Shown here in pieces: positions 1-9,722 of a stretch of DNA of 64,000 nt. Numbering within the stretch: the first letter of the stretch is position 1; each line of letters opens with the position of its first letter. The stretch is from Mytilus galloprovincialis (Eukaryota; Mollusca; Bivalvia; Mytilida; Mytilidae): NCBI RefSeq assembly GCF_965363235.1, contig NC_134839.1, positions 79,819,410-79,883,409 on the forward strand, given 5' to 3'. The notes beneath the pieces were generated by a model, which searched no databases, had not been told where the DNA came from, and saw nothing but the letters and a program-made list of their open reading frames with translations. Position numbers and translations under genes: made by a program.

Positions 1-197
1 TATGCTCGACAGCAAATGACAAAAGAGATCAACGACAATAAACTTGTGTAAACCGTGAGTAGATATGTTTGATTTATTTCACGTAAAAGCACACACAAGC
101 CATAAAGTTTTTAAATCCGTACGGAAAAATCTTTTGTCTGAAATCGGTTGTGACATTTTGTAAACTGGAGGTAACAAATCATCTACTTTTAGCAAAC

Positions 198-285
198 GTA
201 CATGATTTCTGTGTCATTTGGTCTCTTGTGGAGAGTTGTATCATTGGCAATTATACCTCACCTTCTGCTGATTATCCCTAGGACT
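198..285 (-). repeat. R2 dispersed repeat, short fragment
   Basis: Contains the R2 hallmark (reverse complement of GATGTGGTATGATTGCCAAT followed by GAGACAACT), here diverged. The same motif recurs at about ten places in the window. No coding capacity was seen. Confidence 0.6.
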
Positions 286-630
286 TCGCACACCTGAACA
301 ATCGACTACATATTTGTGGAATTAGTTCAATATTAGATATCTTCTGATACCGTTTTTGTTTGAACTAAGGTTATTTTTTTAGTTTGAAAGTTTATTCAAA
401 CCTTGATTATCAGAATGTGAAGTGGAAATACCTTCAATAATTCTATGGATAGTTGGTTTTTATTCATATTAAAGTGTATTACCTTCGAAAAGATCAATAC
501 TGCTGAAAATAAGGATTTGTACGAAGTTTCAACTTTTTCAATATGTAGCCACTCCGGAACAAGATACGTACTAAAATATTTTGTTGAATACATGCCTTTT
601 GTTTTTGTTGAAAGACTATGCTGATCCGAC

Positions 631-1409
631 CGGCGCGGGACGTTTCCACTTTTTCATAGGACATTTTCGCTTTTTATTTTGGACACTTGCGCTTCAAATC
701 ATAAGACATTTGCGCTTTTTAAAGATGGACATTTGCGCTTTTTACAAATGACATTTGCGCTTTTGCAATATTTGATTTTATGACTGTCCTCCCCTTTTAT
801 ACGGGCTTGGGACCGGCTTGTTTTACCTTCAAGAATTAAAGTCATATTGTTCTTTATGATTAAAAATCGTTTCATATACTGTATATAGCACATTTCATAC
901 AACAATCATATATGTTTTAAAGTTTATATACAGATAAAAGTATACATTATAAAGTCTTAAAAACAAGTAAAGTCATTACAGGTCAGTTTAGCTTCATAAC
1001 TGAAGCCTAAAAGGAGTGAACATTAAGTTTTATCATTCTGGACTGAAGTGCGTGTTCGTCAATGTAACGAATCTTAGTGTAATTCACCCACTGTTGTTCA
1101 AGGATACTTTTCAAAAAGATAAAAAAAAATATAACAGGATGAGTCGAGTAGAACTTTTCATAATAGTGGGCATGGAAGGATTCTTGAGCATTTGTCGTAC
1201 TAATGACAAATAAAAGTTAAATTTATTAACGTAATGCTAATGATTACTCCGCATTGAAATTACAGGTAGAAGACGATAGGAATTAAAAGCGCAAATGTCC
1301 TGTCAAATTAGTACAGGTGAATCAAAATTTAAAGCGCAAATGTCCATAGTATTTGAAGCGCAAATGTCCTATCGTTTTACAGGTAAAAAAGCGCAAATGT
1401 CCCGTGCCG
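631..1409 (+). mobile_element. Non-autonomous TIR element with arrayed end motif (R5), copy 1
   Basis: The left end carries six variants of GGACATTTGCGCTT in direct array. The right end carries four in the opposite orientation. The outermost bases are near-perfect terminal inverted repeats: CGGCGCGGGAC at 631 and its counterpart GTCCCGTGCCG ending at 1409. The interior is AT-rich and shows no transposase. A second copy in the opposite orientation lies at 58895-59702 and matches through both ends and the interior, which confirms a mobile unit of about 780-810 bp. No convincing target duplication is visible around this copy. The superfamily is unknown. The layout resembles foldback elements or elements with subterminal transposase-binding arrays. 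Confidence 0.8.
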
Positions 1410-1607
1410 ACAACCTAATTAATTGTATCAGATGCATAACTATTTTTCATAGAACAAACATTCTATTGAATTGACAATTATTGTAAACGGGGGAAGAGAG
1501 CAAACGCAGACAATTATTGTACTTGAGAGGGAAGATAATTAAATTCATACACCAATCAAAGCATTCATTTATATGTCATATTGTGTGATCATTCTTAATG
1601 TACATTT

Positions 1608-1849
1608 TTAAATATCTCCATTGGACGATGGGGTGGCTGTAAAATCGACACCAAAGCTTTCATTTGAATACTCCACATTCAAAAACGAACCATTCCTACT
1701 TGTTTCAGATTGAGTAATGTTTCCTATAGATGGATGATAACCAATAATCATACAAGCTTGGCTGTATGTCGGCGGAATTGTTTTTATTGATAGTAGAGAA
1801 TAAGTTGGTGGTGGACCATTGTGTACGCTTAGTGCGCTTCCTCTTCTAT
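1608..1849 (-). CDS. Membrane protein copy A, last coding exon: cytoplasmic tail with two PPxY motifs
   Basis: Terminal exon of a minus-strand gene. The acceptor is a T-rich tract ending TTAATAG, and the exon enters with two bases that complete the codon left by the transmembrane exon at 3306-3449 (T plus AT gives Tyr). It encodes 79 residues and then a stop. PPPTYS and, 12 residues later, IPPTYS are consensus PPxY ligands for WW domains such as those of NEDD4-family ubiquitin ligases. That is family knowledge; the partner here is not known. A paralogous exon at 26762-27135 keeps both motifs at the same spacing and also keeps a YHPS..GN block downstream. Copy A stops earlier than copy B. The 5' exons were not found, so the extracellular part is unknown. 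The intron to the previous exon is filled with R1, R2 and R3 repeats. Confidence 0.72.
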
Positions 1850-1954
1850 CTATTAAATAAAAAATCATACAAATAGTGATTATGTTGTCTAATGAGGAAA
1901 AGCATGTAAACCATACTTACTTTCATATTTGTTTTTCGTTCATTTTTTTACATA

Positions 1955-2145
1955 AATAAGGCCGTTAGTTTTCTCGTTTGAATTGTTTTACATTGTCTTA
2001 TCGTGGCCTTTTAGCTCACTATGCGGTATGGGCTTAGCTCATTGTTGAAGGCAGTACGGTGACCTATATTTGTTAATGTCTGTGTCATTTTGGTCTTTTG
2101 TGGATAGTTGTCTCATTGGCAATCATACCACATCTTCTTTTTTAT
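1955..2145 (-). repeat. R2 dispersed repeat
   Basis: Reads, in reverse, the R2 5' half: the GATGTGGTATGATTGCCAAT hallmark, then a GACCAAAATGACACAGACATT block, then CCGTACGG-CCTTCAACAATGAGC-like sequence. It lies in the intron of membrane protein copy A and abuts an R3 copy. Confidence 0.75.
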
Positions 2146-2154
2146 AATTAAGAA

Positions 2155-2637
2155 CACTGGCATGTCAGTTAACTGCTATAATCTGTTGTTATTTATGTAT
2201 TATTGTCATTTTGTTTATTTTCTTTTGTTGCATCTTCCGACAGCGGACTCGGAATTCTCTTGAAGTGAATTTTAATGTGCGTATTATTATGCGTTTAATT
2301 TTCTACATTGGCTAGAAGTATAGGGGAGGGTTGAGATCTCATATATTGTTTAATCCCGCCGTAATTTTGCGCCTGTCCCAAGTCAGGAGCCTCTGGCCTT
2401 TGTTAGTCTTGTATGATTTTTAATTTTAGTTTTTTGTGTATAATTCGGAGTTAAGTATGACGTCCATTATCACTGAACTAGTATACCTATTTTTAAGGGG
2501 CCAGTTGAAGGACGCCTCCGGGTGCGGGAGTTTCTCGCTACACTGAAGACCAATTGGTAGTCTTCGGTTGTTGTCTGCTCTATGGTCGGGTTGTTGTCGC
2601 TTTGACACATTCCCCATTTCCTTTCTCAATTTTATTA
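2155..2637 (-). repeat. R3 dispersed repeat
   Basis: Reverse-oriented copy of a repeat of roughly 480 bp that starts with AATGTGTCAAAG(A/C)GACAAC, then ACCCGACCATAGAG, and ends near GTTAACTGACATGCC. Matching copies lie at 18930-19560 and 49400-49800 on the plus strand. The open frames across it are repeat-derived. Confidence 0.75.
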
Positions 2638-2724
2638 ATGGACAATGTGAAAAAATGAATTAATAAATTCTTAAGTTTGTATTTTTTACCTATTATATGT
2701 CTGTTTGTTTGTCCCCACATTAGT

Positions 2725-2957
2725 GTCAATATAATTTCATTTAATGTGATTGCCATACAAGTGAGCAGTACAGCTAGCTAAAAAAAACAGGTTTAAGCCA
2801 CCGTATTCTACATAAAAAAATGCCTGTATCTATTCAGGAGTATGACAGTTGATATCCATTCGTTTGATGTGTTTGATCTTTTGATTTTGCCATTTACTTT
2901 AGGGCTTTCCATTTTGAATTTTTCTCGGGTTCTGGTATTTTTGTTATTTTACTTAAT
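2725..2957 (+). repeat. R1 dispersed repeat
   Basis: Copy of the most frequent repeat in the window. Order of hallmarks: CATACAAGTGAG, a TTTAGCTAGCTATAAA-like box, CCAGGTTTAATCC-like, ATGCCTGTACC-like, GAATATGACAGTT, CATTCGTTTGATGTGTTTGA, GACTTTCC, then GAGTTCAGTATTTTTGTGAT. This copy is moderately diverged. Confidence 0.75.
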
Positions 2958-3305
2958 GATAAAATACCCACACATTCTCAAACACGTTTTACTTCACATC
3001 TGATCATACTTATTCGTGTTAGTTTATGTTCACATGTATACATGACTAAGGAGCACTTCTCTATTTACATCTAGAGTTAATTAGTTTTAGACTTTATAAC
3101 TTTCTGGAGGTGATCATAATTATTTTCCTTTTCTGTTAAAAATAGCAAGTTATGATTGATATTTCAAAAACATCAAACAAATCCTATATCGGTGTGGCAT
3201 TTCTTCACTGTATTCACTACAACTACGCCTTTTAATTATTGTCAGAATGTTGGACTGTTCCTTATACAACATATTGTGTACGAAGACTAAATGTATCATA
3301 CTCAC

Positions 3306-3449
3306 ATTCAGAGCCTGTACGACAACCTCTCACACGTCGTTTGATGACACCATAAAGAACCCTTACGAGCATAATAGAAATAGCTACTCCAAAAACTCCA
3401 AAAACAGCATTGGTAATAAGGCCTTGTATATTTACTCCTTCATAATGTT
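3306..3449 (-). CDS. Membrane protein copy A, transmembrane exon
   Basis: Internal exon on the minus strand. The acceptor is TTCTCTTTTCTAG and the donor is GAAT|GTGAGT, with phase 1 at both ends (144 bp: 2 + 47 codons + 1). It encodes a short juxtamembrane stretch (HYEGVNIQG), a hydrophobic helix (about LITNAVFGVFGVAISIMLV) and a basic stop-transfer stretch (KRRVRGCR). This predicts a type I single-pass topology with the PPxY tail inside the cell. The phase-1/phase-1 layout matches the paralogous exon at 28582-28746. Upstream exons in the 3.5-9.4 kb interval could not be recognised. The protein family is not identified. Confidence 0.68.
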
Positions 3450-4049
3450 CTAGAAAAGAGAAAAGATTTGAATAACTCAATTACATAACAGTAATACACA
3501 CAAATCCATTCATATAAAATAAAAGAAAAGAACAGCAAACATCAATTAGACGGCCTCCATACAACACAAAAAGTCAAAAATAAACATCTCTATTGGTAAA
3601 ATGTATAAGAGTATAGCATAATTAACCATGCAGTTGCAGTGTAGAGTTTTAAATACGGTCAACATTGCCTTTCTTCATAATTATACTGTTACTCGTCAAA
3701 TCCTCATTTTAGTTTCAAATCGAATGTAAAATTGTGCTCCTTAGTATAATCTATTCAAATGTGAATGTCATTGAAATTGAACTTCAAATGAAAGATTTTG
3801 TAATGTTTTCGTTTGTAACATGCTTTCATTGTGAAATTATGTAATATACACGAGACAGAGTCAAAATAATTATACATTAGATTGTGGCCCCTTAACTGGA
3901 AGATGATAACTATCCAGGAGCGTCCAAATGACGGGGATTTATGCAACAATGTGTCACATAACAGTACGGCAGTTTAAACTCAAACCGTATAGTCAAGGTC
4001 TTTATCCTTCTGGTTGTTTTGCAACTTTTGAAAGCTGTAGTTATTCAGT

Positions 4050-4300
4050 ACTGATTTTCTCAAACTCGTATACCAATATAATGAAATTAGAGGCGACTTT
4101 GATAGAAGTGAGAGATTTAGCTTTATAAAACCAGGTTCAAACCCCCATTTTCTACATAAGAAATGCCTTTACCAAGTCAGGAATATGCCAGTTGTTATCC
4201 ATTTGCTTGAGCTTTTGATTTTGCCAATTAATTAAGGACTTTCCTTTGTAATTTTCCTCGGAGTTCAGTATTTTTGTGATTTTACTTTACACTATTAATG
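4050..4300 (+). repeat. R1 dispersed repeat
   Basis: Contains AAGTGAGAGATTTAGCT, TATAAAACCAGGTTCAA, CAAGTCAGGAATATG and the terminal GAGTTCAGTATTTTTGTGAT box in the order typical of R1. Confidence 0.75.
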
Positions 4301-6615
4301 ACACTTATGTCACTTTTGTCCGTTTTAGATTTGCTGTTTTACCTGAAGCTGTCACTGTTACGCCATTTGTTCTGTTTGTCATTATAGACCATTGTTCTAC
4401 TTTCTTGTAGATTACTGTTAGATAGTCCTGACTGATAACCCGTACAATGTAACACTATTTCTAAAAGTATAATTAGGAATGAAAGTAACACATAAATCTG
4501 AGAGTAGATATTTTGCATAGACTAATGAACTTTTCTTGAGAATAATATACTTTAATAATTTGAAAAACTCTAAGCAGAGCAGTTATTCTCGTGTAAATAC
4601 CACAACACTGGATATTAGGAGAATATTAAAACTATGGATGAACCAACGACAACCAACAATGCATCATAGCGTTGGTATTGGTCAAGTTATACTATCAACA
4701 CAAGACTCTGTTTTTTTAGTACCATTCAAATTCAATAATTGGCGTCAACAAAGAAAAAAACAAGGGAAATGTAACTATAATTGTAAATTTGGGGTAAAGA
4801 TTTAAATAATAAATTATAAAATGAGAGATACATTATAGTCAAATAAATACTTTCAAAAAGCCGTCTTATGCTTTCGATATAGATAGTACCATCAGCAAAA
4901 AAAATCAACCAGTATCGACGTGGTGGAAGTAATCTATTATAATTATTACATCTTATTATTTCTAAACATAAAGCATCTATATCAAGTTGTTACTAAACAC
5001 CTTGATTAAAATTCATTTGGCTCTTTTAATTCTCCATAATTTTTTGAAAAAAATAGATCTATGATAGTTGTTAATTTCTGTGTCATTTTGTCTCTTGTGG
5101 TAAGTTGTCTCATTGTCAATCACACCACATCTTTTTTTATACATGACCCTTTGACCAAAAATATAAAAATTTCAAAAAATGTATCACGCACTTTATTGGA
5201 AAAAAATTCTTGAATTTATAGCAGTTTGACAAACACTAACTTTGGATGTGAGAAGCTGAAAAGAAGGTGATAAAAATGTTCTGCTGATATTTACAGTGAA
5301 ATCTCCATGTAGACTAACTGTTGTGTTCCAGCTCGAATATACTGGTGCTAATTCACAACTTGGCAATTTCTATTTCAATTTTCATCTTTCTAATTTCGTG
5401 CTAAAGATTTCGACCTTGCGAGTAAAATGAATACCACGGAAATCCGCCTACCATAGAGGTAACAGCTATGCGTCATTTAATTTATTTATTTTATCCTTTC
5501 TTTTTTTTTTTCGCTCTTCATACAGGTATTATTATATTCTTTGGTGGGTGGGGCCGGCCGGAATGTCAAATGTTCTTATATTAAACGAAAAGTACACGCT
5601 AAAGATACACAAACTTATCTGTGATTTAAGCATTTGTGAACTACTGTTGCCTGGGTTTATTGGCATACATATATAACGCAAATCTCCTTTTATTTATATA
5701 CCTTAAACAATCGGCTTTACCCTGAATGTAAATAAAAAAGCCGTTAAGGTTTAGCTAAAAATAAGTTTATTTTCAACAACCATTTACTCTTTTAAAAAAT
5801 CTCTTCAGGTATGACATGTGTAGCATACATAAACTTTAAAAAACGTAAATAAAACTGTGCATCGAAAAAAAAACATGGCCGTTGGTAAGTTATACATTTT
5901 CGTTGTTTTGGGTTTGTTTGGAATAGCATTATTTTATATTAACACTTAAACAGTGATAAAACCATCATACAAATGAAAACATCTTTGCTCTGTAGTAGCT
6001 GTTTGCAAATTAGGGGGGAAAATAGCTATTTAAATTTCTTTTTCTATATAATGCATTCAATCATTCTAAAGCAGATTCACCAATAAGGGAGAAATAGTCT
6101 AGGCAATATATATATAATATTGGTTTAATAAGTTTTTGATTTTGACTTTTCAAAAGCGATCAAGGAAATTATCATCGGTCGTTCTTAAAATCTTTGACAA
6201 ATTATCACAGTGCACTAGTTCAAGATTATTTATCATGAATTGCACCATGTACAAATTAATCTTTATAAAGTGGCTCCACTCAACAGGTCAATGTTTATAA
6301 TAACACATGCACACGTAGGACATATGAGAAAAGTAAGCCTGAGTGACTTTAAGCGATTATAAATAAGTGACAAGTTCGCCAAAATATATGTAAGAGTTGG
6401 TATACAATAACATGTGCATGTTGTGGACAATGGGAGGCAATTCATTAATTTTACATCATTAATATCCTCAAAAAGAAATTTTATGAAAAATCTAACTCCA
6501 AATATTTTCATTACTAAATGTTCGTCATAATACGTTACTTTGTTTTAAATTACTCCAGCTATAGCTTTCTATGACAATGGATCTCGACCTTGTGCCCACG
6601 ATGGTATAGTTTTAT
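4301..6615. other. AT-rich interval without recognisable gene
   Basis: Only a short reverse R2 fragment (about 5075-5140) stands out. A minus-strand open frame at 5193-5369 has two N-glycosylation sequons and two cysteines, and lies where an upstream extracellular exon of membrane protein copy A would be expected. No donor of the required phase was found, so it is not annotated as coding. Confidence 0.5.
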
Positions 6616-6621
6616 TTAAGA

Positions 6622-6985
6622 ATTGAATGCTTCTTTTTGTAACTTCATTGGGGTGTAAAAGCGTTGACCGAAGTACATTTTGTATGAAGCGAGGAAGCGC
6701 TTCATTCTAAAAATGTGCGCATGGTCAACGCTTTTACAACCCTATGAAGTTACAAAAAGAAGCATTCAATACTTATAATTACATTTTATTTTAGCTTGGA
6801 TCATGAAAACAAAGTTTTAATTTAATTTACATATGCACTTTATTGTGGGACCTCGTGTCATCATGAATGATACATTTTATTGTATAATGCAATTGATTAA
6901 GGAATAACGTGAGATTGCAATATAGCCAATCAGAATAACGTATTATAAGGAAACATACATCAAATGTAATTATTACTGTATACAC
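6622..6985 (+). mobile_element. Hairpin-headed repeat (R6), copy 1
   Basis: Bases 6622-6770 form a long imperfect palindrome: ATTGAATGCTTCTTTTTGTA at the left pairs with its complement ending at 6770. The apex is at GAAGCG...GCGCTTC. The flank to about 6985 (TTTATTGTGGGACC, then GAATAACGTGA, then AGCCAATC) also matches the copy at 62764-63125, so the repeat unit is longer than the hairpin. No open frame is present. It is probably a non-autonomous hairpin element whose ends are not resolved. Confidence 0.65.
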
Positions 6986-7664
6986 TAACTCTTTAGTTGT
7001 AATTTTGTAGAAAGTATTTTTTTGTCTGAAAATAAACAATCATAACAGGATTCATTAACCATGAAAGTTAATAAATGGAAGAAAAAGTCTACTGACTAGA
7101 CTAAGTCTTCGATTTCTCTTTGAACTGTCTCAGTAGCAATTGCAACTCTTTTTTCCGAGTAAGTTGACTAAAAATGAGGTGGTGATTGGAAACTAGGGGG
7201 TTAAAGAAACAGAAGTCAATGAAAAACAGAAAACGCTATTTCCAAATGAAAGACAAGAAAAACAACAAATAGTAAAGCACACAGAAAATCAAAAATTGAA
7301 ATGCGTATTGTTGACATCAACCAAATTTGATTGATATTTCTCAAAATATTTCAATCGGATTTGAGCAGTGAAGATTTCATAACTATTATGAAATTGTAAC
7401 AGGCAATGTAAAGCACAAATAATATCTACTTATTGATGCCTGCATAAGTTATAATGTCAGTTTCAGGGGGTGTTTTTATACAAAGAATAATATCTCTTTT
7501 GACCGTTCATTTTTTTATGAAAAGCGTTGGATCTTATGATTTTAATCTGTCTTTAAAGTTAAAAATAAAAAATACTTATTTCATGGTAAGAGCAATTAAA
7601 TGTTAATTTCATGGTTAGAGCAGTTAAATGTGGCATACTTGTGCAATGAAGACCTATCGGTGAC

Positions 7665-7735
7665 CTTCTTCTGTTGTCTGTTCTATAGTCGGGTTGTTGT
7701 CTCTTTGACATATTCCCCATTTCCATTCTCAATGT
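7665..7735 (-). repeat. R3 dispersed repeat, terminal fragment
   Basis: Reverse copy of the R3 start only (GTCGGGTTGTTGTCTCTTTG followed by ACACATTCCCCATTTCC-like sequence). Confidence 0.6.
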
Positions 7736-7819
7736 TATTGTATAACTTGAACAGTGGGGCTTACATTGTTCACCTATGTACTCTGATTCTCTATCAAAAC
7801 TCCTTATGTTTTTCAGTTT

Positions 7820-8060
7820 GTAAGTCCATTTTTCCGTCTGTCCCGCTTCAGGTTAAAGTTTTTGGTCAAAGTAGTTTTTGATGACGTTGAAGTCAAATTA
7901 AACTGGGACCTAGTACACATGTTCCCTGTGATATGATCTTTCTAATTTTAATGCCAAATTAGAGTTTTTACCTCAATATCACGATCCACTGAACAAGATA
8001 GTGCGAGTTGGTCATCTGAGTACTATGGACACAATCATTCTTTTTTATTCCTAAAAATCC
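7820..8060 (+). repeat. R4 dispersed repeat
   Basis: Contains CCCGCTTCAGGTTAAAGTTT, GTACACATGTTCCCTGTGAT and ATGCCAAATTAGAGTTTTTA, matching the fuller copy at 27715-28070 but with almost none of its GTCC-rich minisatellite head. Confidence 0.7.
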
Positions 8061-8282
8061 TGATAGATACTTTCTTTTCGAAAACACTACACTTCTAATA
8101 TTTCTTCTATCATCTAATCATCTTCTGACAGAAAAAAAAAAACAGAATGTGGGTTAACGTCCATAGAACTTCTAAATAAAACCAAACGAGTATCTAAAAT
8201 GACCTAACGGTCTTCGGTGAAATGAACATATTTCGTTGCTTCTATAGGATAAGGCCTGGTAAGAAGTTTAAAAGATAAGGGG

Positions 8283-8965
8283 ATGTAGTATAATTGCCAA
8301 TGAGACAAATATCCTACACAGTGCAAATGATGTGGATGTAAGCAATTATAGGCAACCGTAAGGCCGTCAATAACAAGAAAAACACAAACTGTGTGGTCAC
8401 TATAAAAAGCCCCGACATGAAAAAGTGAAACAATTCAATTGAGAAAACTAACGGCATAAATCATAACAAAACAGTTTACGAAAAACAATTATGACAGACA
8501 TGAACCAACAACAACCAACGAATTATTGGGTCCTGACACTTGGGACAGGCACATACAGAGTGTGGCGGCGTTTAATATGTTGTGTGAGCGCTCAACCTTC
8601 CCCTTAACCTGGGAAAGTTGTTTCAGTACAACATAAGAACAAACTATAGAAATCAGTTCAAAAAGGCTATAAACTCATCAGATGGATACAAATAAAAATA
8701 CGTCTAACGTTAACACAAAGTGGACTTGTACTTGTACATCCCAAAAACAAGAAGACACTATAGGTACAGATCTGGGAGTACTCGCAGTTACTGGCAGCTA
8801 GTGCAAAGCCATGAACAACTAATAAAAACTCATGTATTTGAGACCAAAATCTCAATCAGTATTCATCCAACGTCCAATGGATTTAGTGAAAGGTGTTATA
8901 CGTGTTATAGACAGTCAGAAAAAAACATGACCTTGTGCAAACTATAATTATCGTTAGATTGTAGT
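8283..8965 (+). repeat. R2 dispersed repeat, long form
   Basis: Near-full R2: the start hallmark, a CCGTAAGGCCGTCAATAA block, a TGACACTTGGGACAGGCACA block, an AACTCATCAGATGGATACAA block, and the end at AACATGACCTTGTGCAA. The two overlapping open frames on opposite strands here are repeat-derived. Colinear long copies lie at 15215-15850 and 29340-29990. Confidence 0.75.
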
Positions 8966-9520
8966 ACATGTACCGTGTAAGTACATAATTTGTATCTGTA
9001 ATATTCAAAACTATACATACTCAACCAAAAGTGAACTAGTTCAATACATCGTTTTGACACTATATATGTCAATTTATTTATCAATGTATATAAATTCTCG
9101 CAGATTCTCTCACAATGTTTGAAACCGACAAAAAAACCACATGCTTATTACTTGTCTGGAATTGAAGATCATTAAAACATTGCCGCATGGAAATATTCAT
9201 GATGTATTAAATCGAGCTGCAAACAAATCGATTTCCTTTCATTAGTTATCCACTATATGTTCTTTAGACCTGAATGTAGCTTATTCTGCATTACGCATTA
9301 TTACGATGACAATATGCATCGTATCATGCAAAAGGTGTTTATGTTAAAAATAGAATCGTATAGTGTGTGTACTTTCCAATAGATAGTTAAAGCTCAAATT
9401 ACAAATCTTTTCTTAACTAAGATTTAAACAGTTCAACTTCAAGTGTCAGATAAAGATTTGTGTGAATACATAGCACACTTTACAATCAATATAGTGACCA
9501 CGGAGGCGAAAGTGACAACA

Positions 9521-9722
9521 ATGGACGATCTTGTACGACCCGACCTACAGAATTATTCTCCAGCGTCAAATCTGTCTTTAAATGAAGAAATTCGGAAAAG
9601 ATTAGCTGCAGGAGAAACCATATACCACTTTGCTTTCGGTCAGTCACCTTTTCCTGTCATTGAAACAGCTGTTGAGGCCCTAAAGGAGTATGCAGGAGAA
9701 AATGCTTATTTACCAGTTGCAG
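9521..9722 (+). CDS. Aminotransferase exon 1
   Basis: Starts ATGGACGATC (MDDLVRPDLQ). Open frame continues upstream without an ATG, so this is the likely start. Encodes residues 1-67 including the N-terminal FAFGQSPFP segment. The donor is GCAG|GTAAAC, phase 1. Confidence 0.88.

Noticed and set aside
5193-5369. Minus frame with two N-glycosylation sequons, considered as an upstream exon of membrane protein copy A
   Set aside because: No donor giving the required phase 1 was found, and the stop codon lies in the frame before the next exon.
8660-8690. CATCAGATGG in R2 (CTGATGAG on the other strand), considered as a hammerhead core
   Set aside because: No stem II and no GAAA segment follow in any of the long R2 copies.
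9443-9520. Extension of the aminotransferase frame upstream of the ATG
   Set aside because: It contains no ATG; the extended start would need GTG, which is not used for animal nuclear genes.
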